Assembly: GCF_000936425.1 (NCBI RefSeq)
Contig: NZ_AVFK01000042.1
Location: forward strand, 1 to 53,482
DNA length: 53,482 bases
DNA from: Skermanella aerolata KACC 11604
GTDB lineage: Bacteria; Pseudomonadota; Alphaproteobacteria; Azospirillales; Azospirillaceae
Direction: 5' to 3'
The position numbers and the translations under genes were made by a program. The first letter of the stretch is position 1. Each line of letters starts with the position of its first letter. This document shows positions 18,523 to 27,658 of this stretch, piece after piece. The notes under the pieces are model-generated. The model saw only the letters and a list, made by a program, of their open reading frames with translations, was not told the origin of the DNA and did no database searches.

Positions 18523-19760
18523 CAACCCAGAAAGAAGGTGCGTATCGCTTCGACAACCTTGTCCTGTTCGCCGCGCGAAATGTCGGCGAACAGCGGCAGG
18601 CGAAGCATGCAGTTGGCCGAATTCTCGGTCACCGGCAGCGCGCCGGCGGTCCGGCAATGGGCGACGCCCATCGGGGCGGAGTGCAGCGGGACGAAATGCG
18701 TGGTCGCCTGGACGTTGCAGGCCCGCAGGAAGTCCAGCAGCCGGTCGCGGGTCTCCTGGCTTTCCAGCATGATGTGGAAGATGTGGTAGTTGCTGCGGGC
18801 GTAGCTCGGGATGGTCGGGAGCGTCAGCCAGCCCTTGCGCGCCAGCCGGCGGAGGCCCTGGGCATAGTAGTTGTAGGCGGCGCCGCGCAACGCCGTGATC
18901 AGGTCCATCGCCTCGAGCTGCGGCGCCAGGTATGCCGCCACGATCTCGCTCATGGCGAGAGAGGAACCGGGGCTGACCCAGGTGTATTTGTCGACCTGTC
19001 CGCGGAAGAACTGGCGGCGGTTGGTGCCCTTGTCGCGGTAATTGCAGGCAAGGTCGTCAAGGGCGGGGTTGTTGATGGTAAGGGCTCCGCCCTCCCCCGC
19101 GACCAGGTTCTTGGTATGGTGGAAGCTGTAGGCCCCGAGGTCGCCGATGCCGCCGAGCGGCCGGTCCTTGTAGTAGGCGCCGACACCCTGTGCGGCGTCC
19201 TCCACCATGGGAATGCCGTGGCGAGCCGCAATCTCCGCGATCCGGTCCAGGTCGGAACAGACGCCGGCGTAATGCACGACGCAGATCGCCTTGGTCTTCG
19301 GCGTGATCGCGGCCTCGATCGCTTCCTCGTCCATGGTCAGGGTATCGGGCCTGACGTCGACGAAGACCGGTGTGGCGCCGGCCAGCAGGAAGGCGTTGGC
19401 GGTCGAGCAGAAGGTGAACGACGGCATGATCACTTCGTCGCCGTACCCGATGCCCAGCACGCGCGGCATCGCTTCCAGCGCCAGCGTGCAGGACGGGGTC
19501 AGCAGGACGTGGCGCAATCCCAGCCGGGACTTGAGGACTTCGATGGCACGGGCCGAGGCGCGGCCGTCGGTCGCGACGTTGCCGCCCTCGCATACGGAGG
19601 CAAGGCTGGACCGCTCTTCGCCGGTCAGGAAGATGCGGTTGAACGGTACCGGGCCGACCGGCTCCATCAGGCGGCTGTCGAGAGCAGGTCTGGCGGAGGC
19701 AGGGGTGCGACGCCGGACCGGTTGTGCTACGGCGCCATTGATTGCTTCACCCAAGTTCAT
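18522..19760 (-). CDS. rffA: dTDP-4-amino-4,6-dideoxygalactose transaminase (DegT/DnrJ/EryC1 family)
   Basis: A 412-residue PLP-dependent sugar aminotransferase. It matches the WecE/RffA class, which converts dTDP-4-keto-6-deoxyglucose to dTDP-4-amino-4,6-dideoxygalactose (Fuc4N). Marks are GGNVATDGR near the start, MVEDAAQGVGA, the PLP lysine Lys217 in FHHTKN, GEGGAL, and the class-typical GTNRRQFFRGQVDKYTWV. ATG 19760 is chosen because GAGAGGA precedes it; an in-frame ATG at 19778 has no such site. The first ~30 residues extend beyond the usual family start. No dTDP-glucose synthesis genes (rmlAB) are in the window, so the keto-sugar must come from elsewhere. The polysaccharide probably contains an amino-dideoxy sugar. 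Confidence 0.9.
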   Translation of the reverse strand: MNLGEAINGAVAQPVRRRTPASARPALDSRLMEPVGPVPFNRIFLTGEERSSLASVCEGGNVATDGRASARAIEVLKSRLGLRHVLLTPSCTLALEAMPRVLGIGYGDEVIMPSFTFCSTANAFLLAGATPVFVDVRPDTLTMDEEAIEAAITPKTKAICVVHYAGVCSDLDRIAEIAARHGIPMVEDAAQGVGAYYKDRPLGGIGDLGAYSFHHTKNLVAGEGGALTINNPALDDLACNYRDKGTNRRQFFRGQVDKYTWVSPGSSLAMSEIVAAYLAPQLEAMDLITALRGAAYNYYAQGLRRLARKGWLTLPTIPSYARSNYHIFHIMLESQETRDRLLDFLRACNVQATTHFVPLHSAPMGVAHCRTAGALPVTENSANCMLRLPLFADISRGEQDKVVEAIRTFFLG

Positions 19761-19885
19761 GATCGTCCTCTCGGGCATGACAGTGGATGCCCAGTCAGTA
19801 GTTGTTACGTTTTTAGGTTGCAAATCCAGGGTAGGTAAATGGTGTCGGCTCTCGGCGAGCTGTTCTGCTTGGTTACGCGGGTTGG

Positions 19886-21133
19886 TTACGCGGCGTGGCT
19901 GGGCTGGGAGGAAAGCCGCTTTTCCAGCCACTCGATCTCAGGCGTGACATCCGGCTGCGGGCCGTCCTGATGCTGGAAGTAGCGGTCGTATTCTTCCGTC
20001 ACGAAGGTCAGGAGGTCGTTGCGGAAGCGCTCCTCGCTGAAGCGGAGCGCATTGGCTCGGCACGCCTGGGGCGTGATCCGATGGGCCATCTGCTCGAACA
20101 GGTCGACCGCCTCGGCGATGCTGTCAGCCGTCTGCCGGCTGAAGAACATGCCGGTCGGATTGGGCGAGTTGACCAGTCCGCGCACGGTTTCCAGGGCGCC
20201 GCCCCGGCCATAGGCGATGACGGGCGTGCCGCAAGCCTGGGCTTCCAGCGGCACGATGCCGAAGTCTTCTTCAGCCGCGAAGACGAAGGCTTTCGCCTGC
20301 TGCATCAGCTCGGTCATGCGGGACGCATCGACATGGCCGACGATCTCGACGTTGGGACCGGCCAGCGCCTTGATCTTGTTCATCTCCGGCCCTTCGCCGG
20401 CGATGATCAGGCGGCGGTCCGGCATCTTCGAGAAGGCCTCGGCGATGATGTCGATCCGCTTGTACTGAACCAGCCTGGACGCCGTGAAGTAGAAGTCGCC
20501 CTTTCGCTCACCCAGGCGGAAGCGATCCAGGTTGACCGGCGGGGAGATCACCTTGGCCGGACGACGGTACAGCTTCCAGATCCGCTGGGAAACGAAGTTG
20601 GAGTTGGAGATATAGGCATCCACGCTGTTGCTGGTGCGCATGTCCCACAGCCGCATCTTATGAAGCAGCAGCTTCGCCATCCACGCTTTCACGCCCTTGG
20701 TCAGCTTGGAATTCCGCAGATACTCGTGCTGGAGGTCCCAGGCGTAGCGCATCGGCGAGTGGACGTAGCTGACATGGAACTGCCGGGGACCCGTGATCAC
20801 GCCCTTGGCGACGGCGTAGGAGCTGGAGATCACGAGGTCGTAGTCGGACAGGTCGAACTGCTCGACCGCGATCGGCATCAAGGGAAGGAAGTTGCGGTGA
20901 TTGCTGTTGGGCCTCACCAGCTTCTGAAGGAAGGACGTCTTCACCTTGCGGCCGCCGAGGAAACCGCGCTGGTCTTCCGGCAGGACGTCGAAGAGGCTGA
21001 AGACATCGGCATTGGGAAATACGGCGAGTATCTGTTCCAGTACCCGCTCAGCACCGCCAAAGGTGTAGAGCCAGTCATGGATCACAGCGACGCGCGCTTT
21101 TTCCGACAGGAAACCGCTACTATCGAACGGCAT
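19886..21133 (-). CDS. glycosyltransferase family 4 protein
   Basis: A 415-residue GT-B glycosyltransferase with a family-typical N-terminus (VAVIHDWLYTFGGAERVLEQ) and C-terminal donor-site sequence (GIVPLEAQACGTPVIAYGRGG, then ETV). YVHSPMRYAWD and ISNSNFVSQRIWK are characteristic of bacterial exopolysaccharide mannosyl- or rhamnosyl-like transferases of this group. The ATG at 21133 has AAGGCGAG upstream. It is 125 nt ahead of the aminotransferase on the same strand. A REP-like doublet lies just upstream. Exact donor unknown. Confidence 0.9.
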   Translation of the reverse strand: MPFDSSGFLSEKARVAVIHDWLYTFGGAERVLEQILAVFPNADVFSLFDVLPEDQRGFLGGRKVKTSFLQKLVRPNSNHRNFLPLMPIAVEQFDLSDYDLVISSSYAVAKGVITGPRQFHVSYVHSPMRYAWDLQHEYLRNSKLTKGVKAWMAKLLLHKMRLWDMRTSNSVDAYISNSNFVSQRIWKLYRRPAKVISPPVNLDRFRLGERKGDFYFTASRLVQYKRIDIIAEAFSKMPDRRLIIAGEGPEMNKIKALAGPNVEIVGHVDASRMTELMQQAKAFVFAAEEDFGIVPLEAQACGTPVIAYGRGGALETVRGLVNSPNPTGMFFSRQTADSIAEAVDLFEQMAHRITPQACRANALRFSEERFRNDLLTFVTEEYDRYFQHQDGPQPDVTPEIEWLEKRLSSQPSHAA

Positions 21134-21333
21134 GACGAACTCGCCTTTCTAGCTGTCTGGCAATTATTTATCTTAACTTTGTTACAGGTCCAGGTCTCGG
21201 AACAGGAAGAGTAAAAAGCGTTCTATTCCGCATACCTATTTATTTCCGGTAGTTTTGGCTGGAGAGGAGGAACAAACGGGTGGCCTGTATGGGGCGCCGA
21301 ATACCCTTTCGCTTCAGCCGCATTGCGGGAGCT

Positions 21334-21390
21334 GTTGGGCCACGGCCCAACCTACCGGCTCCTGTTTCGTAGGTTGGGCCGTAGCCCAAC
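21334..21390. repeat. REP-like hairpin doublet, family A (head-to-head)
   Basis: Two units, each a GTAG tetranucleotide followed by a GTTGGGCC/GCCCAAC hairpin, lie in inverted orientation with the GTAG ends facing each other. Left unit: 21334-21351 with CTAC at 21352-21355. Right unit: GTAG at 21369-21372 with hairpin 21373-21390. The 13-nt gap is CGGCTCCTGTTTC. It sits between the flippase and a glycosyltransferase gene. GTAG plus an imperfect palindrome is the known design of REP elements mobilised by RAYT (Y1-type) transposases. No such transposase is in this window. Confidence 0.75.
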
Positions 21391-21420
21391 AGTCTTCAGC
21401 TCCACCGGCTCAGGCACCGC

Positions 21421-22728
21421 TCAGCCCATGATCCGGCGGTAGAGGAAGCTGACATCGCTGCGGTGGATCAGCAGTCCCGGCATCCGGCGGCGCAGCAGGA
21501 TCTCGTAGCTGGCCGCGATGAAGGCCAGGCGAAGCATGGTGCTCAGGAGCATCGCGCCCGCGGCACCCATGACGCCGTAGGTCGGAACCAGCAGGGCCAT
21601 CAGGGGAATTACGGCGGCCAGTCCCACTCCCTGGACCAGGGTGATGGTGCCGGGGCGGCCGGCGCCCATCAGCCCCTGACCGATGATCTTAACCGTTCCG
21701 GCCAGGACGGCTTCGGCCAGCAGGATCGGGAAGATATAGGCGGCCGCCGCGAAGTCCGGCCCGTAGACCGCCGGCAGCAGGATCGGCGCCGCAAGTCCCA
21801 GGGCCAAGGCTATCAGGCCGGTAACGGTCGTCGTCACCCGCGAGCTGAGCGAGACGTACTTCATCACCTGGTCCAGCGGCTGCGCCGCGACCTTGGGGAA
21901 CAGCACCTGGGACGTGGCGCCGCTGATCATGTGGAGCATCCGCGCCAGGCTGGCCGCGACGACATACATGCCCAGTTCCGCCGGGGCCAGCAGGGCCACC
22001 AGGACGATCTGATCGACGTAGCCGGAGACCACGCCCATGACGTCGATCCCGTAGGACCGCAGGCCGTAGCCGACCATGCGCCGCGCTGCGACCTTGGCCC
22101 GGCGAAGCGAGAACGGCATCTTCCGGATGACCCGGATGCCGAAGACAAGGGCGAAGCAGAGCGGCGGGATGACGTAGCAGAAGGCGCTGCGGACGGAGGT
22201 CAGTTCGCCCATCAATCCCAGCACCAGCAGCAGCACCAGCGTCGCCAGCGTCTGGCCAAGCATCGCGATGTTGATGTAGCCGAACTCGCCCCGCGACTCG
22301 TAGACGCTGTAGACCAGCGTGTTGCAGAGCGTCAGCGGCAGCATCAGGACCAGACCCTGCGCGCCCAGCACCACATCAGGGCTGTAGCCGGTCAGGATCA
22401 GCGGCATCGCCAGGGCGGCTACGATGCCGCCGGCGGTGCCGAGCACCAGCGCAATCCCGATCGAACCATAGAAATAGTCGGCTGCGAAGCGCTTGGATTT
22501 CCTGGAGTTGTAGACGAGTGACATCGGCAGGCCGACGATCAGGATCGGCAGCAGGACCGACGGCCACACGGCCATGGCCCCCTGCTCTCCCCGCCCCTCG
22601 GCCCCGAGCAGGTTGGCCGTCAGAATTCCGGTGGCAAGGTTCATCGCGAGAATGATGAGCCGGGCGCCGAATGTCTGAACCGCAGCGGCAACCGTGCCGC
22701 CGCTGAACATGAATCGCCACGCCTTCAT
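21421..22728 (-). CDS. polysaccharide flippase (Wzx-like)
   Basis: A 435-residue integral membrane protein of the MOP/oligosaccharide flippase superfamily with about 12 predicted membrane helices. It starts with the typical QTFGARLIILAMNLATGILT and EGRGEQGAMAVWPS. It would move the completed lipid-linked repeat unit across the cytoplasmic membrane for Wzy polymerisation. It is located 71 nt downstream of the tyrosine autokinase gene, with a hairpin between them. Low sequence conservation is normal for the family. The role is supported by the company of an initiating transferase, a Wzy-like protein and a Wzc-like kinase. Confidence 0.85.
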   Translation of the reverse strand: MKAWRFMFSGGTVAAAVQTFGARLIILAMNLATGILTANLLGAEGRGEQGAMAVWPSVLLPILIVGLPMSLVYNSRKSKRFAADYFYGSIGIALVLGTAGGIVAALAMPLILTGYSPDVVLGAQGLVLMLPLTLCNTLVYSVYESRGEFGYINIAMLGQTLATLVLLLVLGLMGELTSVRSAFCYVIPPLCFALVFGIRVIRKMPFSLRRAKVAARRMVGYGLRSYGIDVMGVVSGYVDQIVLVALLAPAELGMYVVAASLARMLHMISGATSQVLFPKVAAQPLDQVMKYVSLSSRVTTTVTGLIALALGLAAPILLPAVYGPDFAAAAYIFPILLAEAVLAGTVKIIGQGLMGAGRPGTITLVQGVGLAAVIPLMALLVPTYGVMGAAGAMLLSTMLRLAFIAASYEILLRRRMPGLLIHRSDVSFLYRRIMG

Positions 22729-22765
22729 GAATGAAATTCCTGATACAAGGAGATCAAAGAAGTGG

Positions 22766-22790
22766 CCGGGCCGGCGAAATGCCGGCCCGG
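22766..22790 (-). terminator. intercistronic GC hairpin between wzc-like and wzx-like genes
   Basis: CCGGGCCGGC-GAAAT-GCCGGCCCGG is a perfect 10-bp stem in the 71-nt gap. It lacks a strong T-run and may be an attenuator or mRNA 3'-end stabiliser for the upstream kinase gene. Confidence 0.5.
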
Positions 22791-22799
22791 ATTTATGGA

Positions 22800-25088
22800 T
22801 CAGTCGGTGTAATAGGGATTGCGGTAGCTGTAGTCTTCGTAGCCGCCGCGGGCTTTCTTCTTCTGATCGACCATGGTCATGACGGCGCCGGAGACCTTTA
22901 CGCCGCTGACGCGCAGGCGCTTGATGGCGTCCTGGACCAGCTTGCGGGAAGTCTTGTTCCAGCGGACCATCAGCAGGCTGGCATCGGCATAGCGGGCCAG
23001 GACCAGGGCGTCGGACACGGCCATCACGGGCGGAGCGTCGATCACGATCAGGTCGTAGTGGCGGAGCGCCTGGGTGATGACGTTCTGCATCTCGCGGCCC
23101 ATCAGCAGGCGCTGCGGGTTATCCTCGTGCCGGGCGGTCGCCAGGTAGTGCAGGCCGGTCGCCTCGTCGACGCGGATGGCGTCGCCGAAGTCGCGCTTGC
23201 CTTCAAGCACTTCGATCAGGTCGGCCGGAGCCACGCCCTTGTTGAGGGAAGAGTTGGCCGGCAGCACTTCCAGCAGATGGGAGCGGCGCAGGTCGCCGTC
23301 GATCAGCAGGACCTTCTGGTGACCCAGGGCGAGCTGCCGGGTGAGGGAGGCGCAGAAGGTGGACTTGCCTTCGCCGGCCACCGACGAGGTCACCAGGATG
23401 ACCCGGGCGGTGCGGCTGTGGCTGACGCTGTGGATCAGGCTCTGGACGGTACGCAGCGCTTCCGAGTAGGACGAGATCGGCTTCTCGATCAGGTAATCGA
23501 CCGGGTTGTTCTTGCGGCGGCCGCGGACCAGCGGGATGGTGCCGAAGCCGGCGATGCCGGTCTCGCCTTCCACTTCGTCCAGGTCGTTGAAGCCGCGCTG
23601 GAGGTTCTCGGCGACGAAGGCGATGAACAGTCCCAGGAACAGGCCGAACACCAGGCCGATGACCGCGAACAGCTTGCGGTTAGGGAAGGCGGGGAACGGC
23701 GACTCGACCGCTTCGGAGATGATCCGGGCATCCGGACGGGCCAGTTCGGCCTGGGCGCCGGTTTCCTTCATGCGCTGGAGGAAGTTCTGGTACAGCTCGC
23801 GGGCGGCGTCGGCTTCGCGCTGGAACTGACGGACCTGGATCTCGACCTTGGCGCCGTCGGCATAGTTGGATTCGAGCTGGCGCATCCGGCTCTGAAGGCT
23901 CTGCTCGCTGGCGCGGGCGACCGCGACATCGGTGTTCAGGGTCTGGACGGCGCGCTGGATCTCGTCCTTGATGCGGGCTTCGACCGAACCCAGTTCGCTG
24001 CGCATGCCGATGATGGTGGGATGGCGGTCGCCGTACTGGCTCGACATGTCGGCCAGCTTGCGCTTGATCTCCGTCTGGTCGCGGGCGAGAAGCTGGAGCA
24101 TCGGGCTCGCCAGAACGCCGGCGGCGCTTTCCACGCTGCCGCCGCGCAGGAGGTCCTGGGCGGAGCGCAGCTTGGCTTCGGCCTGGGTCGTTGCCGCCCG
24201 GGCGGCGACGAGCTGGACGTTCAACTGGGTCATCTGCTGGTTGACGGCGGACCCGCCGCGCGTCGCATCGCCCAGGCCGGCATTTTCCTGAAGCTTCTGG
24301 ACCCGGCTTTCGGCGGTCAGGACGTCTTCGCGCAGGGTCTGGACCTGACGCTTCAGCCAATCGTTAGCGTTCAGCGTCTCGCGGACCTTCTCGTCCCGCT
24401 GCATGTCCAGGTATTCTTTGGCGAAGCCGTTGGCGATCAGGGCCGCCTGATCGGAAGACGCCGCCGAATATCCGATCCGGATGCTGTAGGACCGGCCGTC
24501 GTTGCTGGCGCTGACATTGCCCAGCAGCGTATTGATCATCTGCTCGCGCGGGTCGCTGACCATGGGGACGACGGGGGCCGGGGTTGCGGCCAGCGTCTGG
24601 CGCAGCGATGCGACGGTGTCGTTGGGGCCGATCAGTCCTGCGACACTGTCGAACAGGCCGGATTCCACGATCTGGTTGCCCAGCCGCTGAAGACCGGTCT
24701 TCAGTGCGCCGTCCTCTACCGCCGGCTCCGGCTTCAGTGCCAGCGCATCGACGACACGGCCCGCCGCGACCCGCGAGGTGATGATGTCGATCTCACCCCG
24801 GATGACCGAGCTGTCGACCTTGAGGTCGCCGACCACGCTCTGGTTGTCGGTGACGACGGCATTCCGGACGTTCAGCGAAACGACCGCTTCGGCCCAATAG
24901 GACGGCTTGACGGCATAACTGGCGCCGATCCCGATCGAGGTGCAGAGCACGGCCAGCCCCAGGATCGTGCCACGGCGGCGCTTGATCGCCGCGACGATGG
25001 CGCCAAGGTCGATTTCATCGCCTTTGGCCGGGCGGGGCTGGGCCGGTGCCGGCTCGCTGATGGGGGAAGAGAGCATCTCGACGCTCAT
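22800..25088 (-). CDS. polysaccharide co-polymerase / tyrosine autokinase (Wzc/ExoP-like)
   Basis: A 762-residue BY-kinase that controls chain length and export in Wzy-dependent systems. A short cytosolic N-terminus is followed by a membrane helix (~40-65), a large periplasmic Wzz-type region with coiled coils (~100-450), a second membrane helix (LFAVIGLVFGLFLGLFIAFV), then the cytosolic kinase: Walker A SSVAGEGKST (~568-576), Walker A' VLLIDGDLRR, and Walker B VIDAPPVMAVSDA. The C-terminus is a tyrosine cluster (YEDYSYRNPYY), the usual autophosphorylation site. ATG 25088 is chosen because GAGG precedes it. The start lies 11 nt after the stop of the upstream glycosyltransferase. Its usual partner, the outer-membrane channel Wza, is absent from the window. 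Confidence 0.94.
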   Translation of the reverse strand: MSVEMLSSPISEPAPAQPRPAKGDEIDLGAIVAAIKRRRGTILGLAVLCTSIGIGASYAVKPSYWAEAVVSLNVRNAVVTDNQSVVGDLKVDSSVIRGEIDIITSRVAAGRVVDALALKPEPAVEDGALKTGLQRLGNQIVESGLFDSVAGLIGPNDTVASLRQTLAATPAPVVPMVSDPREQMINTLLGNVSASNDGRSYSIRIGYSAASSDQAALIANGFAKEYLDMQRDEKVRETLNANDWLKRQVQTLREDVLTAESRVQKLQENAGLGDATRGGSAVNQQMTQLNVQLVAARAATTQAEAKLRSAQDLLRGGSVESAAGVLASPMLQLLARDQTEIKRKLADMSSQYGDRHPTIIGMRSELGSVEARIKDEIQRAVQTLNTDVAVARASEQSLQSRMRQLESNYADGAKVEIQVRQFQREADAARELYQNFLQRMKETGAQAELARPDARIISEAVESPFPAFPNRKLFAVIGLVFGLFLGLFIAFVAENLQRGFNDLDEVEGETGIAGFGTIPLVRGRRKNNPVDYLIEKPISSYSEALRTVQSLIHSVSHSRTARVILVTSSVAGEGKSTFCASLTRQLALGHQKVLLIDGDLRRSHLLEVLPANSSLNKGVAPADLIEVLEGKRDFGDAIRVDEATGLHYLATARHEDNPQRLLMGREMQNVITQALRHYDLIVIDAPPVMAVSDALVLARYADASLLMVRWNKTSRKLVQDAIKRLRVSGVKVSGAVMTMVDQKKKARGGYEDYSYRNPYYTD

Positions 25089-25099
25089 TATCGCCTCAA

Positions 25100-26323
25100 T
25101 CAAAGTTTGGTGGTGTTGATGAATTCAGCCGGAAATGGCTGCGAAGACGCCGGGGCGGTGTATGCCCCGGCGGGCAGGGCGAGGGCGATCTCGCGGCGGA
25201 TGCCGTCGATCATGACCTCGGTGGAAAACCTTGTCGTCGCGACGCCGTAGGCGTTCGCGACCATCGCCGATGTCGCCGTCGGCCATGCCAGTGTCTCGGC
25301 GATGGCGTCGCGAAGATCGGCTGCGTCGTCAGGAGCCACGAGGCGGCCGGATACCCGGTCCTGGACGATTTCGAGCGCACCGCCGGCCCGGCTGGCGATC
25401 AGCGGGGTCTGGGCCAGCATCGCTTCCACCAGGACGCGCCCGAAGGGTTCGGGGGCGGTGGAGGCATGGACGATCAGGTCCATCATCCGCATCAGGCGGG
25501 GGATGTCGCTTTGGAAGCCCAGGAAATGGACCCGGTGGGCGATGCCCAGCTCGGCGCACAGGCGCTTCAGGTCCGCCTCGTAGGCTTCCTCCCCGAACAG
25601 CGCGCCGCCGACGATGACGGCGTGCAGGCCGGGAATGTCCGCCACGGCGCGGATGAAGACGTGCTGGCCCTTCCAGGCGGCCAGACGGCCGAACATGCCG
25701 GCCAGCTTCCTGCCCTCCAGGCCGAGGCTGCGGCGCAGGGCCGCGATTTCTTCGGCACTGTCGCGCTTGAACGGCTCGGACGAGATGCCGTTGGGCACGA
25801 TGCCGACCAGCCGAGGGTTGCCGCCCTCTTTGATGAAGGCATCGGCGGTGGCGGAGGAGTTGGCGATGACGCGGGAGCAGAAACGATTCGCGACCGCGAC
25901 CGGCAGGCGCCGGTTCATGGCCGAGAAGTGTTCCGGCGACAGGATATCGTGCAGGTGCCAGACCAGCGGCTTGCCCGCCAGCCACGCCGCCGGGCCGCCG
26001 ACGATCAGCGACTTCTGCGTATTGGCATAGACGACGTCATGGCGGCGGGCCAGCTGGGCGAGTTGCCAGGACAGCGCGGGGATGCCGGCGACGGCCCGCA
26101 GTCCCTGGCTCCAGCCGCCGCCGCGCCGGACACCCAAGACGGCGCTGCCGGCTTCGACCACCGTGGCCGGGACGGCATGGGAGCGCAGGAGATCCGCGAA
26201 GGGACCTTTCTGCATGAGCGCCACGTGCAAGGGCGATTGCCAATGCATCGCGGTGTCGAACAACGACAGCTCGGCCCCACCCACGTCCGAGGCGTGATCG
26301 ACGAAGAGTATGGATGGACTCAT
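25100..26323 (-). CDS. glycosyltransferase family 4 protein
   Basis: A 407-residue GT-B glycosyltransferase. It begins ILFVDHASDVGGAELSL, the GGAE start common in GT4 enzymes, has HLHDILSPEHFS in the acceptor half, and carries the donor-site motif EPFGRVLVEAMLAQTPLIAS with AGGALEIV in the C-terminal half. It is the first gene before the tyrosine autokinase on the same strand and is probably co-transcribed with it. An AT-rich region immediately upstream (26324-26400) is a likely promoter/regulatory site. Substrate unknown. Confidence 0.9.
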   Translation of the reverse strand: MSPSILFVDHASDVGGAELSLFDTAMHWQSPLHVALMQKGPFADLLRSHAVPATVVEAGSAVLGVRRGGGWSQGLRAVAGIPALSWQLAQLARRHDVVYANTQKSLIVGGPAAWLAGKPLVWHLHDILSPEHFSAMNRRLPVAVANRFCSRVIANSSATADAFIKEGGNPRLVGIVPNGISSEPFKRDSAEEIAALRRSLGLEGRKLAGMFGRLAAWKGQHVFIRAVADIPGLHAVIVGGALFGEEAYEADLKRLCAELGIAHRVHFLGFQSDIPRLMRMMDLIVHASTAPEPFGRVLVEAMLAQTPLIASRAGGALEIVQDRVSGRLVAPDDAADLRDAIAETLAWPTATSAMVANAYGVATTRFSTEVMIDGIRREIALALPAGAYTAPASSQPFPAEFINTTKL

Positions 26324-26342
26324 CTGGCTAAGCGCTGCCCTG

Positions 26343-26379
26343 TGATAAATAAGTTATAAAATTTTTTATCAAAATTTAT
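26343..26379. promoter_or_regulatory. AT-rich inverted repeat upstream of glycosyltransferase/kinase genes
   Basis: GATAAAT ... ATTTATC flank a nearly pure A/T core. Such an A/T block is unusual in this high-GC sequence and sits at the 5' side of the minus-strand glycosyltransferase and kinase genes. A promoter or a site for an AT-seeking regulator such as MucR/Ros is plausible. This is inference from composition only. Confidence 0.4.
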
Positions 26380-26467
26380 CGCGCCTGCTCAGTCCGGGAT
26401 TTGTATTACTCCTCAGTGGCTGCAAAGCCCGGAATGCATCTCGCCGTTGAATAATCCGGCGGCGTCT

Positions 26468-27658
26468 TCACGCGCCTTTGGACAGCCTTAGGTCGCCAGG
26501 AACATTCATCGGAGAGCCGTCGTCGGCGAGACGCTCGAAAAGGTCGAGGTAGTGCTGCGTCGCCGCTGACCATGTCTGGCGCTCCGCAATCGCCTGCGCG
26601 GCCCCGGAGAGATCTCCCGCAAGTTGCGGATCGTCGCGCAACCGGAGCATCGATTTCGTCAGGAAGACTACATCTTCCGGATCGTCTGCGATCAACGCCG
26701 CGCCGGGTGCGAAGATGCCGGCGCCGCCGACGGAGCGGGCCGTGATCAGCGGCAGGCCGGTGGCGGCCGCTTCCAGCAGGACGAGGCCGCTGGTTTCGTA
26801 GCGGGACGGGAAGATGAAGAAATCGGTGGAGCGGAAAGCCGCCGCGACGTCGTCCTGGGTCATGAACCCAATGAAATGGCAGCGGTCCGCAACGCCCAGC
26901 CGCTCCGCCATGGCCGGGAACAGGCTGCCCTCCGCCGTGCCGACGATGGCGAGATGGACGCCGGGGACATCGACCAGCGCCTTCAGCACGCTGTCGAGGT
27001 TCTTCCGGCTGGTCTGGATGTCGCCGACGAAGATACCCATCGGTACGCCGTCGGGCAGACCGAAGCGGGCACGCTCCGGCGGGCCGGGGCGGAAGCGCGC
27101 GAGATCGACGCCGTTGTAGATCGTGCTGACCTGGGCGGCCGGCAGACCCAGTCCGATCACTTCCTGACGGAGCGGTTCGGAGACGGCGACGATGTGCCGG
27201 GACCGCTCGAAGGAATGGCGCTCGAACCAGCAGTTAGCCAAGCTGTACAGCCGGCGATAGGCGCTGTCCGGCGTCTTCTTCAGACGCCACGGGTGGTTCG
27301 GCGACTGAGCCCAGGTGCGGTGGAGGAAATGCACGGCATTGACGTCGCTCCGGCCCCACATGCAGAAGCCGTTGGTCGCGACGATGTCCAGGTCACGGCG
27401 CCGCTTCGCGACGGCCATCGTCGCCTGGAGCGCCATCGCCTGGTCGCGGAGCAGTTGGGTCGGCAGCTTGGCGCCGCCGAGTTTCACCACGTCGACGCCA
27501 GGGTGAGCTGCCAGGACGGGATCGACATCCTCGCAGAAGACAGTAATCCGGTGACCGCGCGCCAGGGCGGCGGCGGCGATCTCGCAGTTGACCAGCCCCT
27601 GCCCGTTGGCCCGGTGGAAGGCGAAGCTGATCATCCCGATGTTGAGCGAGCGCGTCAT
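26468..27658 (-). CDS. glycosyltransferase family 4 protein
   Basis: A 396-residue GT-B glycosyltransferase. It begins NIGMISFAFHRANGQGLVNCE and has the linker-region IYNGVDLARFRPG, GIFVGDIQTSRKNLDSVLKA and the donor motif ETSGLVLLEAAATGLPLITA. ATG 27658 overlaps the stop of the upstream glycosyltransferase as ATGA, so the two are translationally coupled; the frame upstream of it is not coding. FHRANGQG and SRKNLDSV recur in polysaccharide glycosyltransferases acting late in the unit. Donor unknown. Confidence 0.88.
   Translation of the reverse strand: MTRSLNIGMISFAFHRANGQGLVNCEIAAAALARGHRITVFCEDVDPVLAAHPGVDVVKLGGAKLPTQLLRDQAMALQATMAVAKRRRDLDIVATNGFCMWGRSDVNAVHFLHRTWAQSPNHPWRLKKTPDSAYRRLYSLANCWFERHSFERSRHIVAVSEPLRQEVIGLGLPAAQVSTIYNGVDLARFRPGPPERARFGLPDGVPMGIFVGDIQTSRKNLDSVLKALVDVPGVHLAIVGTAEGSLFPAMAERLGVADRCHFIGFMTQDDVAAAFRSTDFFIFPSRYETSGLVLLEAAATGLPLITARSVGGAGIFAPGAALIADDPEDVVFLTKSMLRLRDDPQLAGDLSGAAQAIAERQTWSAATQHYLDLFERLADDGSPMNVPGDLRLSKGA

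Noticed and set aside
16471-18789. 772-codon plus-strand frame across two glycosyltransferase genes
   Set aside because: It spans three real minus-strand genes and their gap. Residue content is typical of a GC shadow.
22731-25250. 839-codon plus-strand frame opposite the tyrosine autokinase
   Set aside because: It is antisense to a clear BY-kinase, extends into the glycosyltransferase and lacks any domain pattern.
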